52,059 nucleotides of DNA from an uncultured Bacteroides sp. (GCA_900553185.1 USCT01000012.1:1-52059), one strand, 5' to 3'; positions 42,211 to 51,890 are shown, counted from the stretch's first letter. The notes: generated from the sequence alone by a model not told the origin. Numbers and translations: made by a program.

Positions 42211-43093
42211 TTACTTTCCGGCTGTTTCCAGCAGGAAACCGGCAAATGCAGAGGCGGCCTTTTTCCGGTATGAACCCTGCGGCCAGAAAAGATATCCGTA
42301 CGATACCAGCCTGTCGGCACACAATATAGGAATCTGTATCAAATCGGTCTCGTTTGAAACCGCAGCCTGAGTCAGCACAGTGGCCCAGTACCCTCCTTTC
42401 AATATATGGAGAATCGTATGTACATCGTTTATCTCCATCCCTACCGTAAACGACAACTGGTGTTTCTGACACAATTCCTCAATTTTCTTTCGGGTGGCAA
42501 AACCCCGTTCAGGCAGGATCAAGGGAGTTTCCGACAAACGTTTCAAGGTTATGGAAGAAAGGGAAGCCAGCGGATGAGATTTGTGAACGACAAAATACAG
42601 TCTCGATTGGAATAGGAGCAAACGTTCGAAACCGTTACAAAGTCCCTCCGGCTGAAAAGAAAGCAGAAAATCCAGTTCATTACTTTCCAGCAGATTCAGC
42701 AATTCTTCGGATGTACCGAACGTAATGCGCAATTTTATGTGAGGATAAACCTTCGTAAAAGGTTCCAGGGCCGAGACCAGCAACGGTCCCATACTGTATG
42801 TAACCCCCACATGAAGATTACCTATCTTTACTCCCTTCAGATCCCGTAGAATCTGTTTCCCGTCTTCGGCGTCCTGCAAGGCCTTGCTGGCAATAAGGCA
42901 GAAAAGCCAGTCCGGCCTCCGTAGGCACAATACGCTTGCCGATACGGTCGAAAAGCAAAACTTCCAGTTCATCCTCCAGCTGTTTGATCTGCTGCGACAG
43001 TGTACTTTGAGAAATATACAATACCCGGGCAGCTTCCGAAAAGTTCTGCAATTCACAAGCGGCCTTAAAATACCTCAGTTGCCGTAATTCCAT
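42211..43093 (-). pseudogene. LysR family transcriptional regulator split by a one-base frameshift
   Basis: The start MELRQLRYFKAACELQNFSEAARVL is an intact LysR winged helix-turn-helix (about residues 1-60, SQSTLSQQIKQLEDEL). After TEAGLAFLPY near 42893 the frame leads to nonsense, while the next frame continues without loss as SKALQDAEDGKQILRDLKG and on through a complete substrate-binding domain to LLETAGK at 42211. Removing one A at 42892-42893 (AATAA on the plus strand) restores FLPYASKALQDAEDG and an uninterrupted protein of 293 residues, normal for LysR. So this is a recent mutation, a sequencing error, or far less likely a programmed shift. The intact gene would be divergent from the SMP-30-like gene and its natural regulator; effector unknown. 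Confidence 0.85.
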
Positions 43094-43291
43094 ATCCGTT
43101 ATCGGTTTTATCTATATTCCTTATCGAAAAAATGATTTTTACAAATGTAGCAAAATATCTTCTATCAGCCTACATTTGCTGCCGGTCAAGATTACAGGAT
43201 GTCCGAGACCTGCCGGAGAAAAAAACACACTCCCCGGATGCCGGACTTCAACAAACCGACATTTTTAGTTTTTAACTTATTGACATCACAC

Positions 43292-44176
43292 ATGAAGAAA
43301 CTTATTTTCGCCGCCCTCATCGGGTTATCATTTTCAGCGCTGGCTCATGCCCAGCAACCGACAGAACAACGTATAAAGATCATTCAGGAAGGAATCCGTT
43401 TCTGTGAAAGCACTTATCCATACAAAGGAGGAATCCTGATAGCCAACTTCGGTACGGAACAGCTGAATCCGCTGAATACGGAAGGCAAGGGGTATATTCT
43501 CTATTATAAAAACGGAGAACTTCAACCGTTCATTGCAACCGACGGCAACCTGTCAGCACCCAAAGGTATGTTCATCCGAAACGCACATCTTTTTGTCTGC
43601 GATGTAAACAAAGTTGTGGTATACGATCTGAATCACCTGGAAGCGGCCCCCCAGACCTTAACGTTTCCGGAAGGAAATTTGTTTGTAAACGACCTGGCAG
43701 CAATAGGAAACACCCTGTATGCTTCCGTCACCAATACAGATAAGATTTTCAGCATTGACATCAGCGACGTGCGGCAGGCAGGCCAGCCTGTAGAATGGCT
43801 GACAGTCCCCGGACCGAACGGCTTGCTGGCTACAGACAACCAACTGTATATAGCCTCGTATCCGGCCGACGGAAATACACAGGACAAACATACGATCTAC
43901 CGGATAAGCAACCTGGCACAACCTGCTCTGGAAAAAGTAATCGAGACACCGGGCCAGTATGACGGAATCGCATTCTCTACCGACCGGACTTCGCTTTACA
44001 TCACAAACTGGACGCCCGCAGGTTTAAGCAAAATTGATCTGAAAACCGGAAAAACCACATCCGTCTCTCTCCCGTTGGAAAAGGCATTGGCAGGACCAGC
44101 CGATATAACGGTCATCAATCACCGGATTTATATACCAGACTTACCGAACAGCCGGGTAGTAATAGTCAAGGAATGA
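43292..44176 (+). CDS. Exported SMP-30/gluconolactonase-like beta-propeller protein
   Basis: A 294-residue exported protein: signal peptide MKKLIFAALIGLSFSALAHA, then a six-bladed propeller of the SMP-30/NHL type, with blades recognisable in GKGYILYYKNGELQPFIATDG, LFVNDLAAIGNTLYASVTNT, GPNGLLATDNQLYIASYPADG and YDGIAFSTDRTSLYITNW. The Asn/Asp positions typical of lactonase metal sites are partly present, so it may be a lactonase-like enzyme or only a binding protein. ATG 43292 was chosen because only it gives a signal peptide; the frame is open further up. Divergent from the broken LysR gene, with 198 bp between them that should hold LysR binding sites. Confidence 0.78.
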   Translation: MKKLIFAALIGLSFSALAHAQQPTEQRIKIIQEGIRFCESTYPYKGGILIANFGTEQLNPLNTEGKGYILYYKNGELQPFIATDGNLSAPKGMFIRNAHLFVCDVNKVVVYDLNHLEAAPQTLTFPEGNLFVNDLAAIGNTLYASVTNTDKIFSIDISDVRQAGQPVEWLTVPGPNGLLATDNQLYIASYPADGNTQDKHTIYRISNLAQPALEKVIETPGQYDGIAFSTDRTSLYITNWTPAGLSKIDLKTGKTTSVSLPLEKALAGPADITVINHRIYIPDLPNSRVVIVKE

Positions 44177-44219
44177 CAAACAAAAACTAAACATTTATTT
44201 TTGTGTTATAAATAGTAGA

Positions 44220-44262
44220 AAAGGCAGAACTTCTGGAAAGATTCCAACGGTTCTGCCTTTCT
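44220..44262. terminator. Bidirectional terminator between the SMP-30-like gene and argF'
   Basis: AAAGGCAGAAC (44220-44230) pairs with GTTCTGCCTTT (44250-44260), loop 19 bases, between convergent genes. Confidence 0.75.
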
Positions 44263-44285
44263 TGTATAAAAACAATCGTCTGTGA

Positions 44286-45248
44286 TTACAGACTCTGCAA
44301 CATACGTTTCAGTACTACAGTAGCCGAGATTTCACGATTGGCGGCTTCTGGAATTACCAATGAAGTAGGTGCCTCAATCACATCGTCGGTTACAATCATA
44401 TTCCGGCGCACCGGCAGGCAATGCATAAAGAAAGCATTGTCCGTAACGGCCATGTGGGCCGCGTCTACCGTCCAGCTCATGTCCTTGCTCAGAATCTTTC
44501 CATAATCGGCCGGATTCGTCACACCCGGACAAGCCCAGTTCTTGGCATATACGAAATCGGCTCCTTCAAGCGCCTTCATCTGGTTATATTCCACCTTGGC
44601 TCCCCGTACAAACTTCGGATCCAGCTCGTAACCCTCCGGATGCGTGATGACGAAATCCACATCGGCTTCGTTCATGAAATCGGCAAACGAATTCGGAACG
44701 GCCTGAGGAAGTGCCCGCGGATGAGGTGCCCATGTCAGCACCACCTTGGGACGATCTTTCTTCTTATACTCTTCAATGGTAATCAGATCGGCAAAAGCCT
44801 GCAGCGGATGACCGGTAGCAGCTTCCATCGAAAATACCGGTTTACCGGAATACTGAATGAACTGATTCAGAATTTTTTCCGTATAATCGTCCTCACGGCT
44901 TTCGAAACGGGCAAACGAACGGACACCAATCACATCACAATATGACGCCATCACCGGAATAGCCTCCAGCAGATGTTCACTCTTGTCGCCATCCATTACA
45001 ACACCACGTTCGGTTTCCAGTTTCCAGGCACCCTGATTCACATCCAGTACAATCACGTCCATTCCCAGGTTACGGGCCGCTTTCTGAGTACTCAGACGAG
45101 TACGTAAACTGTTGTTGAAGAAAATCAGCAAACAGGTTTTATGCTTACCGAGTGCTTCGTATTTATAACGGTCTTTTTTAATCTCAAAGGCTTCGGCTAA
45201 GGCTGTTTTCAGATCGCCCAAGTCGAATACATTGGTATAAGTTCTCAT
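44286..45248 (-). CDS. argF': N-succinylornithine carbamoyltransferase (ArgF')
   Basis: A 320-residue cytoplasmic enzyme of the Bacteroides arginine pathway, which uses succinylated instead of acetylated intermediates. It fits the B. fragilis enzyme as I remember it: FFNNSLRTRLSTQKAA is the carbamoyl-phosphate loop (STRTR-like), NQGAWKLETERGVVMDGDK, FSMEAATGHPLQAFADLITIEEYKK, FMHCLPVRRNM. Residue 90, which sets succinyl versus acetyl specificity (Pro in B. fragilis, Glu in the acetyl enzyme), is Ser here (DGDKSEHLL), still compatible with succinylornithine. It follows proA by 103 bp but has its own -7 element, TATATTTG. Confidence 0.9.
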   Translation of the reverse strand: MRTYTNVFDLGDLKTALAEAFEIKKDRYKYEALGKHKTCLLIFFNNSLRTRLSTQKAARNLGMDVIVLDVNQGAWKLETERGVVMDGDKSEHLLEAIPVMASYCDVIGVRSFARFESREDDYTEKILNQFIQYSGKPVFSMEAATGHPLQAFADLITIEEYKKKDRPKVVLTWAPHPRALPQAVPNSFADFMNEADVDFVITHPEGYELDPKFVRGAKVEYNQMKALEGADFVYAKNWACPGVTNPADYGKILSKDMSWTVDAAHMAVTDNAFFMHCLPVRRNMIVTDDVIEAPTSLVIPEAANREISATVVLKRMLQSL

Positions 45249-45280
45249 ACGCTCTATGTATATTAATTTATTTCAACGCG

Positions 45281-45288
45281 CAAATATA
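45281..45288 (-). promoter_or_regulatory. Candidate -7 element for argF'
   Basis: CAAATATA on the plus strand reads TATATTTG on the minus strand, 33 bp upstream of the argF' start. Confidence 0.5.
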
Positions 45289-45351
45289 ACATAAAAATAC
45301 AAGTTCATCGACAGCACTGCCCGATTTCTTGCATAAATTTACCAAAAGTGC

Positions 45352-46599
45352 TTACGGACGAATCTGTCCGTTTCCTTCTACCAGCCACTTATAGGTGGTA
45401 ATTTCCTGAAGCCCCATCGGACCACGGGCATGAAGTTTCTGGGTACTGATTCCGATCTCCGCACCCAAGCCGAACTGGGCTCCGTCAGTAAACGAAGTAG
45501 GTGCATTGACATACACGCAGGCCGCATCAACTGCCTTGCAGAAATAATCGGCAGCAGCCTTATCTTCTGTCACGATACATTCGCTGTGTTTCGAACTGTA
45601 CCGGTAAATATGTCTTACGGCTTCTTCCAGACCGGCAACGGTTCTGACAGCCATCTTGTAATCCAGGAATTCGGTTCCGAAACTGTCGGCAGTAGCATGC
45701 TGAAGCAAGTCCGGCGGATAATGTCCATCCAAAGCCTGAAAAGCCGCCTCATCGGCATATAAAACCACATGGCTGGAAATCAGCGACTCACAAAGTGCCG
45801 GCAGATCAGACAGTCTGGAAGCATGGATCAGCAGGCAGTCCAGTGCGTTGCAGACACTGACCCGTCGTGTCTTGGCATTGTTCACAATGGCTTTTCCCTT
45901 CTCCAGATCAGCAGAAACATCAAAATAAGTGTGACAGATACCCGCTCCCGTTTCAATGACCGGAATGGTAGCCTCTTTCCGTACATAATTGATCAGACCA
46001 CTGCTTCCCCGGGGAATAATCAAATCAACATAACCCTCGGCATGAAGCAAAGCCGCCGTAGCCTCCCGGTCGGCCGGGAGTAATTCTACGACATGACGAT
46101 CCATCCCGAAACGATCCAAAACCTCGTGAATAATCTGTACAATGGCACGGTTGGAACAGTCAGCATCGCTTCCTCCCTTCAAGATGCAGGCACTTCCACT
46201 TTTCAGGCAAAGCGAGAAAACATCCAGACTGACATTCGGACGAGCCTCATAAATCACACCGATCACTCCAAAAGGGACACTGATTTTCCTCAAGTGAAGA
46301 CCATTCGGACGAATCCGTTCATCGAGTACCCTACCCAGCGGAGAAGGCAAAGCCACTACATTGCGCATATCCTGCGCTATCCCGGCAAGACGTTCCGATG
46401 TCAGTTTCAACCGGTCGTATTTCGGATTTTCCGGGTCCATCCGCAACAAGTCCTTCCGATTAGCCTCCAATATGTCGGCTGCACGGACCACAACCTCGTC
46501 AGCGACAGCCGACAAGATCTGATTGACAATCTGTCCGTCCGTCAAAGCCAGCTTACGTGAAGCAAGCTGCACGGCCTGAAAAATTTCATTTAGATTCAT
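45352..46599 (-). CDS. proA: Gamma-glutamyl phosphate reductase ProA
   Basis: A 415-residue NADPH-dependent reductase making glutamate-5-semialdehyde for proline. Aldehyde-dehydrogenase fold signatures: PFGVIGVIYEARPNVSLDVFSLCLKSGSA, LKGGSDADCSNRAI, the catalytic Cys in RRVSVCNALDCLLIH, and the ProA end FTDGAQFGLGAEIGISTQKLHARGPMGL. Minus-strand neighbour argF' lies 103 bp downstream. The glutamate 5-kinase gene proB, which I remember beside proA and argF' in Bacteroides, is not within this window. Confidence 0.95.
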   Translation of the reverse strand: MNLNEIFQAVQLASRKLALTDGQIVNQILSAVADEVVVRAADILEANRKDLLRMDPENPKYDRLKLTSERLAGIAQDMRNVVALPSPLGRVLDERIRPNGLHLRKISVPFGVIGVIYEARPNVSLDVFSLCLKSGSACILKGGSDADCSNRAIVQIIHEVLDRFGMDRHVVELLPADREATAALLHAEGYVDLIIPRGSSGLINYVRKEATIPVIETGAGICHTYFDVSADLEKGKAIVNNAKTRRVSVCNALDCLLIHASRLSDLPALCESLISSHVVLYADEAAFQALDGHYPPDLLQHATADSFGTEFLDYKMAVRTVAGLEEAVRHIYRYSSKHSECIVTEDKAAADYFCKAVDAACVYVNAPTSFTDGAQFGLGAEIGISTQKLHARGPMGLQEITTYKWLVEGNGQIRP

Positions 46600-46627
46600 T
46601 TCCTAACGGTTTAGTTATATATTTATG

Positions 46628-46661
46628 CAAATATAACGAAATCAGTGATATTTCACACAAG
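46628..46661 (-). promoter_or_regulatory. proA promoter
   Basis: On the minus strand CTTG (CAAG at 46658-46661), a 22-bp spacer and TATATTTG (CAAATATA at 46628-46635), 29 bp before the proA start. Confidence 0.55.
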
Positions 46662-46753
46662 CATTGCAACAAAATAGCAGGATTTACAATCCGCTTATTG
46701 TACCGCTTCATTTTTTTCATCCCTACAACTAACAATTTATCCGGATTTTTTGT

Positions 46754-46761
46754 TATCTTTG
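46754..46761 (+). promoter_or_regulatory. Candidate -7 element for the DUF2007 gene
   Basis: TATCTTTG, 56 bp upstream of the ATG at 46817. No clear -33 box. Confidence 0.5.
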
Positions 46762-46816
46762 AAATAACAAACAGAGAATAGTCAACCCTTATTATTCACC
46801 TTTAACACCACAGACT

Positions 46817-47047
46817 ATGGAAGCTAACGTATACGGATCGCTGGTAGAAGTCTACCGAGGAAACCTTTGGGAAGCAGAGTTAATAAAAGGCCTGTTAAAT
46901 TCAGCCGGAGTGGAAGCCATCATTGAGGATCAGACGATGTCTGCCGTCACTTCTCCTTATGCCACCATGGGAGGCAATGTACTCGTTCTGGTGAATAAGG
47001 AGGAAGAAGTTTACGCCAAAAAAGTAGTAGCAAACAGAAGTGTATGA
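46817..47047 (+). CDS. DUF2007 (signal-transducing PII-like) small protein
   Basis: A 76-residue protein of the DUF2007 family: VEVYRGNLWEAELIKGLLNSAGVEAIIEDQ, then GGNVLVLVNKEEEVYAKKVV. This small alpha/beta fold is found alone or fused to zinc ribbons; its role is unknown. Its stop overlaps the start of the next gene (ATGA), so the two are translated together. Confidence 0.85.
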   Translation: MEANVYGSLVEVYRGNLWEAELIKGLLNSAGVEAIIEDQTMSAVTSPYATMGGNVLVLVNKEEEVYAKKVVANRSV

Positions 47048-47514
47048 AAACTAAAATTTCCGCAGCTGTGGCAGCATGCCTGTTTTCCTTGTCAAGCCTT
47101 ACCGCTCAGGAGTTAAAAAATACCACATGGTCGTCTTATGGAGTATCTTTTCAGGCTCCGTCAGACATCGCTGTAGAAGACGATTCCGAAGAAGGATACA
47201 TCGTCAGCAACGATACTTATTACATTACCGTCCAACTGTTGGACGGTGAAGGCTTCAAACGGAGTGAACTGACCAGCGAACTAAAAAATATCGCCGCAGA
47301 CGATCAGGTAGGCGAGCAGTCACCGGTTCAGTCATTCGAAACTCCCCAGTTTTACGGAGTACAACTGGAAGGGAACTGCGAAGGAGACGCCTGCCTTTAC
47401 AGTTATCTCCTGACGAAAGATGAAAGCTGCGGATTTTACATTTCCATACTTTACAAAAAGAAAGGAGACCCTATCCCGGGAACCATTCTGAAAAGCTTCA
47501 AGCTGGAAGACTGA
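47044..47514 (+). CDS. Exported hypothetical protein
   Basis: A 156-residue protein with a signal peptide (MKTKISAAVAACLFSLSSLTAQ). The mature part has a PsbP/lipocalin-like feel (NTTWSSYGVSFQAPSDIAVE, YIVSNDTYYITVQLLDGEG, GTILKSFKLED) and two Cys in NCEGDACLY that could form a disulfide. I do not recognise the family. Four-base overlap with the DUF2007 gene, then a terminator. Confidence 0.75.
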   Translation: MKTKISAAVAACLFSLSSLTAQELKNTTWSSYGVSFQAPSDIAVEDDSEEGYIVSNDTYYITVQLLDGEGFKRSELTSELKNIAADDQVGEQSPVQSFETPQFYGVQLEGNCEGDACLYSYLLTKDESCGFYISILYKKKGDPIPGTILKSFKLED

Positions 47515-47524
47515 CACATTCAAG

Positions 47525-47569
47525 AACCGTTGCAACAGAGAGGTAAATTCTTCTGTTACAACGGTTTTT
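47525..47569 (+). terminator. Terminator after the DUF2007 pair
   Basis: AACCGTTG-AACAGA (47525-47539) pairs with TCTGTT-CAACGGTT (47552-47566) with one C/A mismatch; T-run follows. Confidence 0.75.
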
Positions 47570-47725
47570 ATAATACATTCACGAGATAAGTCCGACAATG
47601 AATCCCGTAATACATTATATGCGGTTCAGGAAACAGAAGAATTCAAAGATTATTTAAAATACAAACAATAATTCGTACTTTCCCTTAAATATTTGTATCT
47701 TCGGACAATTTTAAACGAAAAACAC

Positions 47726-48706
47726 ATGGCGAATTATCATTTATCTTTCTTCAAGAAAAGCCTGCTGCTTGTGGTAGGAGCTGTCTTCCTGATGAGTTTC
47801 ATTCCTCCTCAAACTATCCGCAGCACCGAAAGCCACTCAGACCAAGATACCTCAACCGAATATAGCTGTATAGATATTCCCGCCAGCATTGATTTCTGTG
47901 GGACAACCATTGACCTGACCCGCTTTGACCGGCGTGAACGAATGGACAGGGAATTACTGGCCTTCCGATACATGCACAGTACGTCGCTGCAAATCCTAAA
48001 ACGGGCCAACCGATATTTCCCCATCATCGAACCACTTCTGCAAGCTAACGGAATTCCCGATGACTTCAAATACCTGATGGTTATCGAAAGCAATATCAAT
48101 CCACAAGCCAAATCACCGGCCGGCGCAGCCGGTTTATGGCAGCTGATGCCTGGTACGGCACGAGATTTCGGACTGGAAGTAGGACATCACATCGATGAAC
48201 GTTACCACGTAGAAAAATCGACAGAAGCTGCCTGCAAATACCTGAAACAGGCCTATAAACGTTTCAAGAACTGGGAAAGCGTAGCCGCTTCATACAACGC
48301 CGGACAAGGACGGATTTCCCAGCAACTGGAGAAACAATACGCTGATAATGCACTCGATTTACAACTGGTAGAAGAAACCGCCCGATATACCTACCGGATT
48401 CTGGCAGCCAAACTGCTGCTTTCCGATCCTCAGAAATTCGGATTCTACTTAAAGGCATCCGATCTCTATCCCCCTATTCCCTATCACACTGTTACAATAA
48501 GCGAAACAATCGATGACCTGCCAAGATTCGCCAAAAGCCAGGGTATCAGCTATGCCTTGCTTCGCAGCCTGAATCCATGGATTCGAAGCACATCCTTACC
48601 CTGTCATGGCAATAAGGAATACATCATACGCATCCCCGACAAAGAAGGAATGTCTTATAATCCCAAAGTCATTATACCACACAATCCCAACTGGGTTGTC
48701 CCATAA
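47726..48706 (+). CDS. Membrane-bound lytic murein transglycosylase (MltD-like, GH23)
   Basis: A 326-residue envelope enzyme cleaving peptidoglycan with formation of anhydro-muramic acid. An N-terminal membrane or signal helix (SLLLVVGAVFLMSFI) precedes the SLT domain: catalytic Glu about 121 in KYLMVIESNINPQAKSP, then AGAAGLWQLMPGTARDFGLEV and SVAASYNAGQGRI. A C-terminal stretch (IDDLPRFAKSQGISYALLRSLNPWI) resembles a degenerate LysM repeat. ATG 47726 preferred over TTG 47693. A TATCTTCG near-match to the -7 box lies 24 bp upstream. The galactosidase gene follows after 52 bp. Confidence 0.88.
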   Translation: MANYHLSFFKKSLLLVVGAVFLMSFIPPQTIRSTESHSDQDTSTEYSCIDIPASIDFCGTTIDLTRFDRRERMDRELLAFRYMHSTSLQILKRANRYFPIIEPLLQANGIPDDFKYLMVIESNINPQAKSPAGAAGLWQLMPGTARDFGLEVGHHIDERYHVEKSTEAACKYLKQAYKRFKNWESVAASYNAGQGRISQQLEKQYADNALDLQLVEETARYTYRILAAKLLLSDPQKFGFYLKASDLYPPIPYHTVTISETIDDLPRFAKSQGISYALLRSLNPWIRSTSLPCHGNKEYIIRIPDKEGMSYNPKVIIPHNPNWVVP

Positions 48707-48758
48707 AAAGAATCATTATAACCATAATATACTAAATAATAAACACACATTCATCACT

Positions 48759-51700
48759 ATGAAAAGACTATTATTGTTAGGAATGCTTGGAGCCGCGTTG
48801 TCACCAAGCTATGCACAAACCTTCAAGGAATGGCAAGATCCGGAAATCAATGCGGTAAACCGTGCGCCGATGCATGCCAACTTCTTTGCATACGAAAGCG
48901 CTGAAGCCGCCGACAAAGCTGTCAAGGAACAATCCGGAAATTTCATGAGCCTGAACGGTACATGGAAATTTTTCTGGGTAAAAAATGCTGACGCACGTCC
49001 GACAGATTTCTGGAAAACCGATTTCAACGACAAGGGCTGGGACAATCTGAAAGTACCGGCCGTATGGGAACTGAACGGTTACGGCGACCCTATTTATGTA
49101 AATGTAGGATATGCCTGGAGAAACCAGTTCGAAAGTAATCCACCGTATGTACCGACTGCCAATAATCATGTGGGCTCTTATCGCCGTGAAATCACAATCC
49201 CGGCCGATTGGAAAGGCAAGGATATCGTAGCTCATTTTGGTGCCGTCAGCTCAAACATGTACCTGTGGGTAAATGGTAAATATGTGGGGTACAGCGAAGA
49301 CAGCAAACTGGAAGCAGAATTCGATTTGACCCCATACCTGAAACCCGGCCAGAAAAATCTGATCGCATTCCAGGTATTCCGCTGGTGCGACGGAAGCTAT
49401 TTGGAGGATCAGGATTTCTTCCGCTACACAGGCGTAGCCCGCGATTGCTATCTCTACACCCGAAACAAGACCCGCATAGACGACATACGCGTAACACCTG
49501 ATCTGGACAGCCAGTACCGGAATGGTTCGCTGAACATCCAGTTGAGTTTAAAAGGGAAAGGAAACGTATCACTGGAATTACGCGATGCCAACAATCAGAC
49601 AGTAACTTCCACGGAAGTACAGGGAAGCGGAAAAATCAACACAACGCTCAATGTAGAAAATCCACAGAAATGGAGTGCTGAAACCCCCTATCTCTACACC
49701 CTGCGAGCTACCTTAAAGCAAGGCAACAAAACAACGGAAATTGTCCCGGTCAAAGTAGGCTTCCGAAAAATCGAGCTGAAAAATGCACAGATCCTGGTAA
49801 ACGGACAGCCGGTACTCTTCAAAGGTGCCGACCGGCACGAAATGGATCCGGACGGAGGCTATGTAGTATCACGTGAACGCATGATACAAGACATCCAGAT
49901 CATGAAACAGTTCAACCTGAACGCGGTACGTACCTGCCATTATCCGGACGACAATTTCTGGTATGATTTATGCGATAAATACGGAATCTACGTAGTAGCC
50001 GAAGCCAACATTGAATCACACGGAATGGGCTACGAAGAAAAGACACTGGCCAAAAACCCGTCGTATAAAAAAGCACATCTGGAACGTAACCAGCGTAACG
50101 TACAGCGCGGATTCAATCACCCGAGCATTATTTTCTGGTCATTGGGAAATGAAGCCGGTTATGGACCTAATTTCGAAGCAGCCTATGACTGGATCAAAGC
50201 CGAAGACCCAAGTCGTGCCGTACAATACGAACAGGCTCATCAGACCGGAAAATCAGATATTTTCTGTCCGATGTATTACGATTATAACAGCTGCATCAAA
50301 TATTGTGAAGACGACAGCAAACAGCGTCCGTTAATCCAATGTGAATATGCTCATGCCATGGGTAACTCAGAAGGAGGATTTAAGGAATACTGGGATATCA
50401 TCCGTAAGTATCCGAAATATCAAGGTGGATTTATCTGGGATTTCGTAGACCAGTCATGCCGGTGGACAGGCAAAAACGGTAAAATGATCTATGCCTACGG
50501 TGGCGACTTCAACCGTTTCGACGCCAGCGACAACAATTTCTGCGACAACGGACTAATCAGCCCTGACCGCATCCCCAATCCACACATGTATGAAGTAGGC
50601 TATTTCTATCAGAACATCTGGACTACAGCCAAAGATCTGTCAAAAGGTGAAATCAACGTATACAACGAAAATTTCTTCCGCGATCTATCGGCATACGCCC
50701 TGGAATGGGAATTGTTGAAAAACGGCAAAGCCGTGCGCAGCGGACGAATAGAGAACATACAAGTAGCTCCACAACAAACAGCTACAGTTCAACTGGATTT
50801 GGGAAAGACCTGCCAATGTGCAGAGTGGTTACTGAACGTAAAATATATCCAGAAAACACGTGAAGGCGTAATTCCTGCCGGACATGTAGTTGCCAAAGAT
50901 CAACTGGTAGTTAATCCTTATAAAGCAAAAGAAATCAAACTGGAAAACCGCATTGCAAGTAACGAAGCTGTCATAACTCCAGCAGCCAACGATGATAACG
51001 TGAACTATCTGGTAATCTCCGGCAATGATTTCAACATAGAATTCAACAAACAGACAGGATTCATCAGCCGATACGATGTAAATGGATTAAACATGATCAA
51101 AGAAGGAGAAGCTTTAACTCCTAACTTCTGGCGTGCTCCAACAGACAATGACTTCGGTGCAGGTCTGCAAAGAAGATACGCTGCCTGGAAAAATCCGGAA
51201 TTGAAACTGACATCCCTCAAACATGAAGAACAAAACCAGCAACAAGTCATTTCGGCTACTTACGATATGCCAAGTGTATCTGCACAGTTGAACCTAACAT
51301 ACGTGATCAACAATGAGGGAGCCGTGAAGGTCACTCAGAAACTAATTGCTGACAAAACAGCCAAAGTATCTGACATGTTCCGTTTTGGTATGCAACTGGT
51401 AATGCCGAAATCATTCGAAAATATCAGCTATTATGGACGTGGTCCGATAGAGAACTACAGCGACCGTAACCATTGTACAGATCTAGGAATCTATAATCAG
51501 ACCGTCAGTGAACAGTTCTATCCGTACATCCGTCCACAAGAAAACGGAAACAAGACCGACATCCGCTGGTGGAAACAAACCAATGCTGCCGGCAAAGGCT
51601 TACTGTTCGTTGCCGATGCACCTTTCTCAGCCTCCGCACTCCACTACACCATCGCCTCACTGGACGACGGAGATGACAAACAGCAAAGTCACTCCAATGA

Positions 51701-51869
51701 AGTGGAAGAAGCCGACCTGACAAATGTCTTGATTGATAAAGCACAAATGGGATTAGGTTGTGTAAACAGCTGGGGAGCTCTTCCTGAACAGGCTTATATG
51801 CTGCCTTATGGAGATTATGAATTTACATTCATCATGACTCCCATCAGCAACAATATCGTAATAGAATAA
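48759..51869 (+). CDS. GH2 beta-galactosidase, exported
   Basis: A 1036-residue enzyme of the LacZ type: signal peptide MKRLLLLGMLGAALSPSYAQ, an N-terminal sugar-binding jelly roll (RAPMHANFFAYE, GSYRREITIP), an Ig-like domain, a TIM barrel with acid/base Glu about 465 (IIFWSLGNEAGYGPN) and nucleophile Glu about 529 (PLIQCEYAHAMGNSEGG), a second Ig-like domain and the C-terminal beta-galactosidase small-chain domain (TPNFWRAPTDNDFGAG). It should release terminal galactose from glycans in the periplasm. The in-frame extension to 48606 overlaps the transglycosylase gene and lacks a signal, so ATG 48759 is chosen. No susC/D genes or regulator adjoin it. A strong terminator follows. Confidence 0.92.
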   Translation: MKRLLLLGMLGAALSPSYAQTFKEWQDPEINAVNRAPMHANFFAYESAEAADKAVKEQSGNFMSLNGTWKFFWVKNADARPTDFWKTDFNDKGWDNLKVPAVWELNGYGDPIYVNVGYAWRNQFESNPPYVPTANNHVGSYRREITIPADWKGKDIVAHFGAVSSNMYLWVNGKYVGYSEDSKLEAEFDLTPYLKPGQKNLIAFQVFRWCDGSYLEDQDFFRYTGVARDCYLYTRNKTRIDDIRVTPDLDSQYRNGSLNIQLSLKGKGNVSLELRDANNQTVTSTEVQGSGKINTTLNVENPQKWSAETPYLYTLRATLKQGNKTTEIVPVKVGFRKIELKNAQILVNGQPVLFKGADRHEMDPDGGYVVSRERMIQDIQIMKQFNLNAVRTCHYPDDNFWYDLCDKYGIYVVAEANIESHGMGYEEKTLAKNPSYKKAHLERNQRNVQRGFNHPSIIFWSLGNEAGYGPNFEAAYDWIKAEDPSRAVQYEQAHQTGKSDIFCPMYYDYNSCIKYCEDDSKQRPLIQCEYAHAMGNSEGGFKEYWDIIRKYPKYQGGFIWDFVDQSCRWTGKNGKMIYAYGGDFNRFDASDNNFCDNGLISPDRIPNPHMYEVGYFYQNIWTTAKDLSKGEINVYNENFFRDLSAYALEWELLKNGKAVRSGRIENIQVAPQQTATVQLDLGKTCQCAEWLLNVKYIQKTREGVIPAGHVVAKDQLVVNPYKAKEIKLENRIASNEAVITPAANDDNVNYLVISGNDFNIEFNKQTGFISRYDVNGLNMIKEGEALTPNFWRAPTDNDFGAGLQRRYAAWKNPELKLTSLKHEEQNQQQVISATYDMPSVSAQLNLTYVINNEGAVKVTQKLIADKTAKVSDMFRFGMQLVMPKSFENISYYGRGPIENYSDRNHCTDLGIYNQTVSEQFYPYIRPQENGNKTDIRWWKQTNAAGKGLLFVADAPFSASALHYTIASLDDGDDKQQSHSNEVEEADLTNVLIDKAQMGLGCVNSWGALPEQAYMLPYGDYEFTFIMTPISNNIVIE

Positions 51870-51890
51870 TCTATTAGGAATTCATTGATC

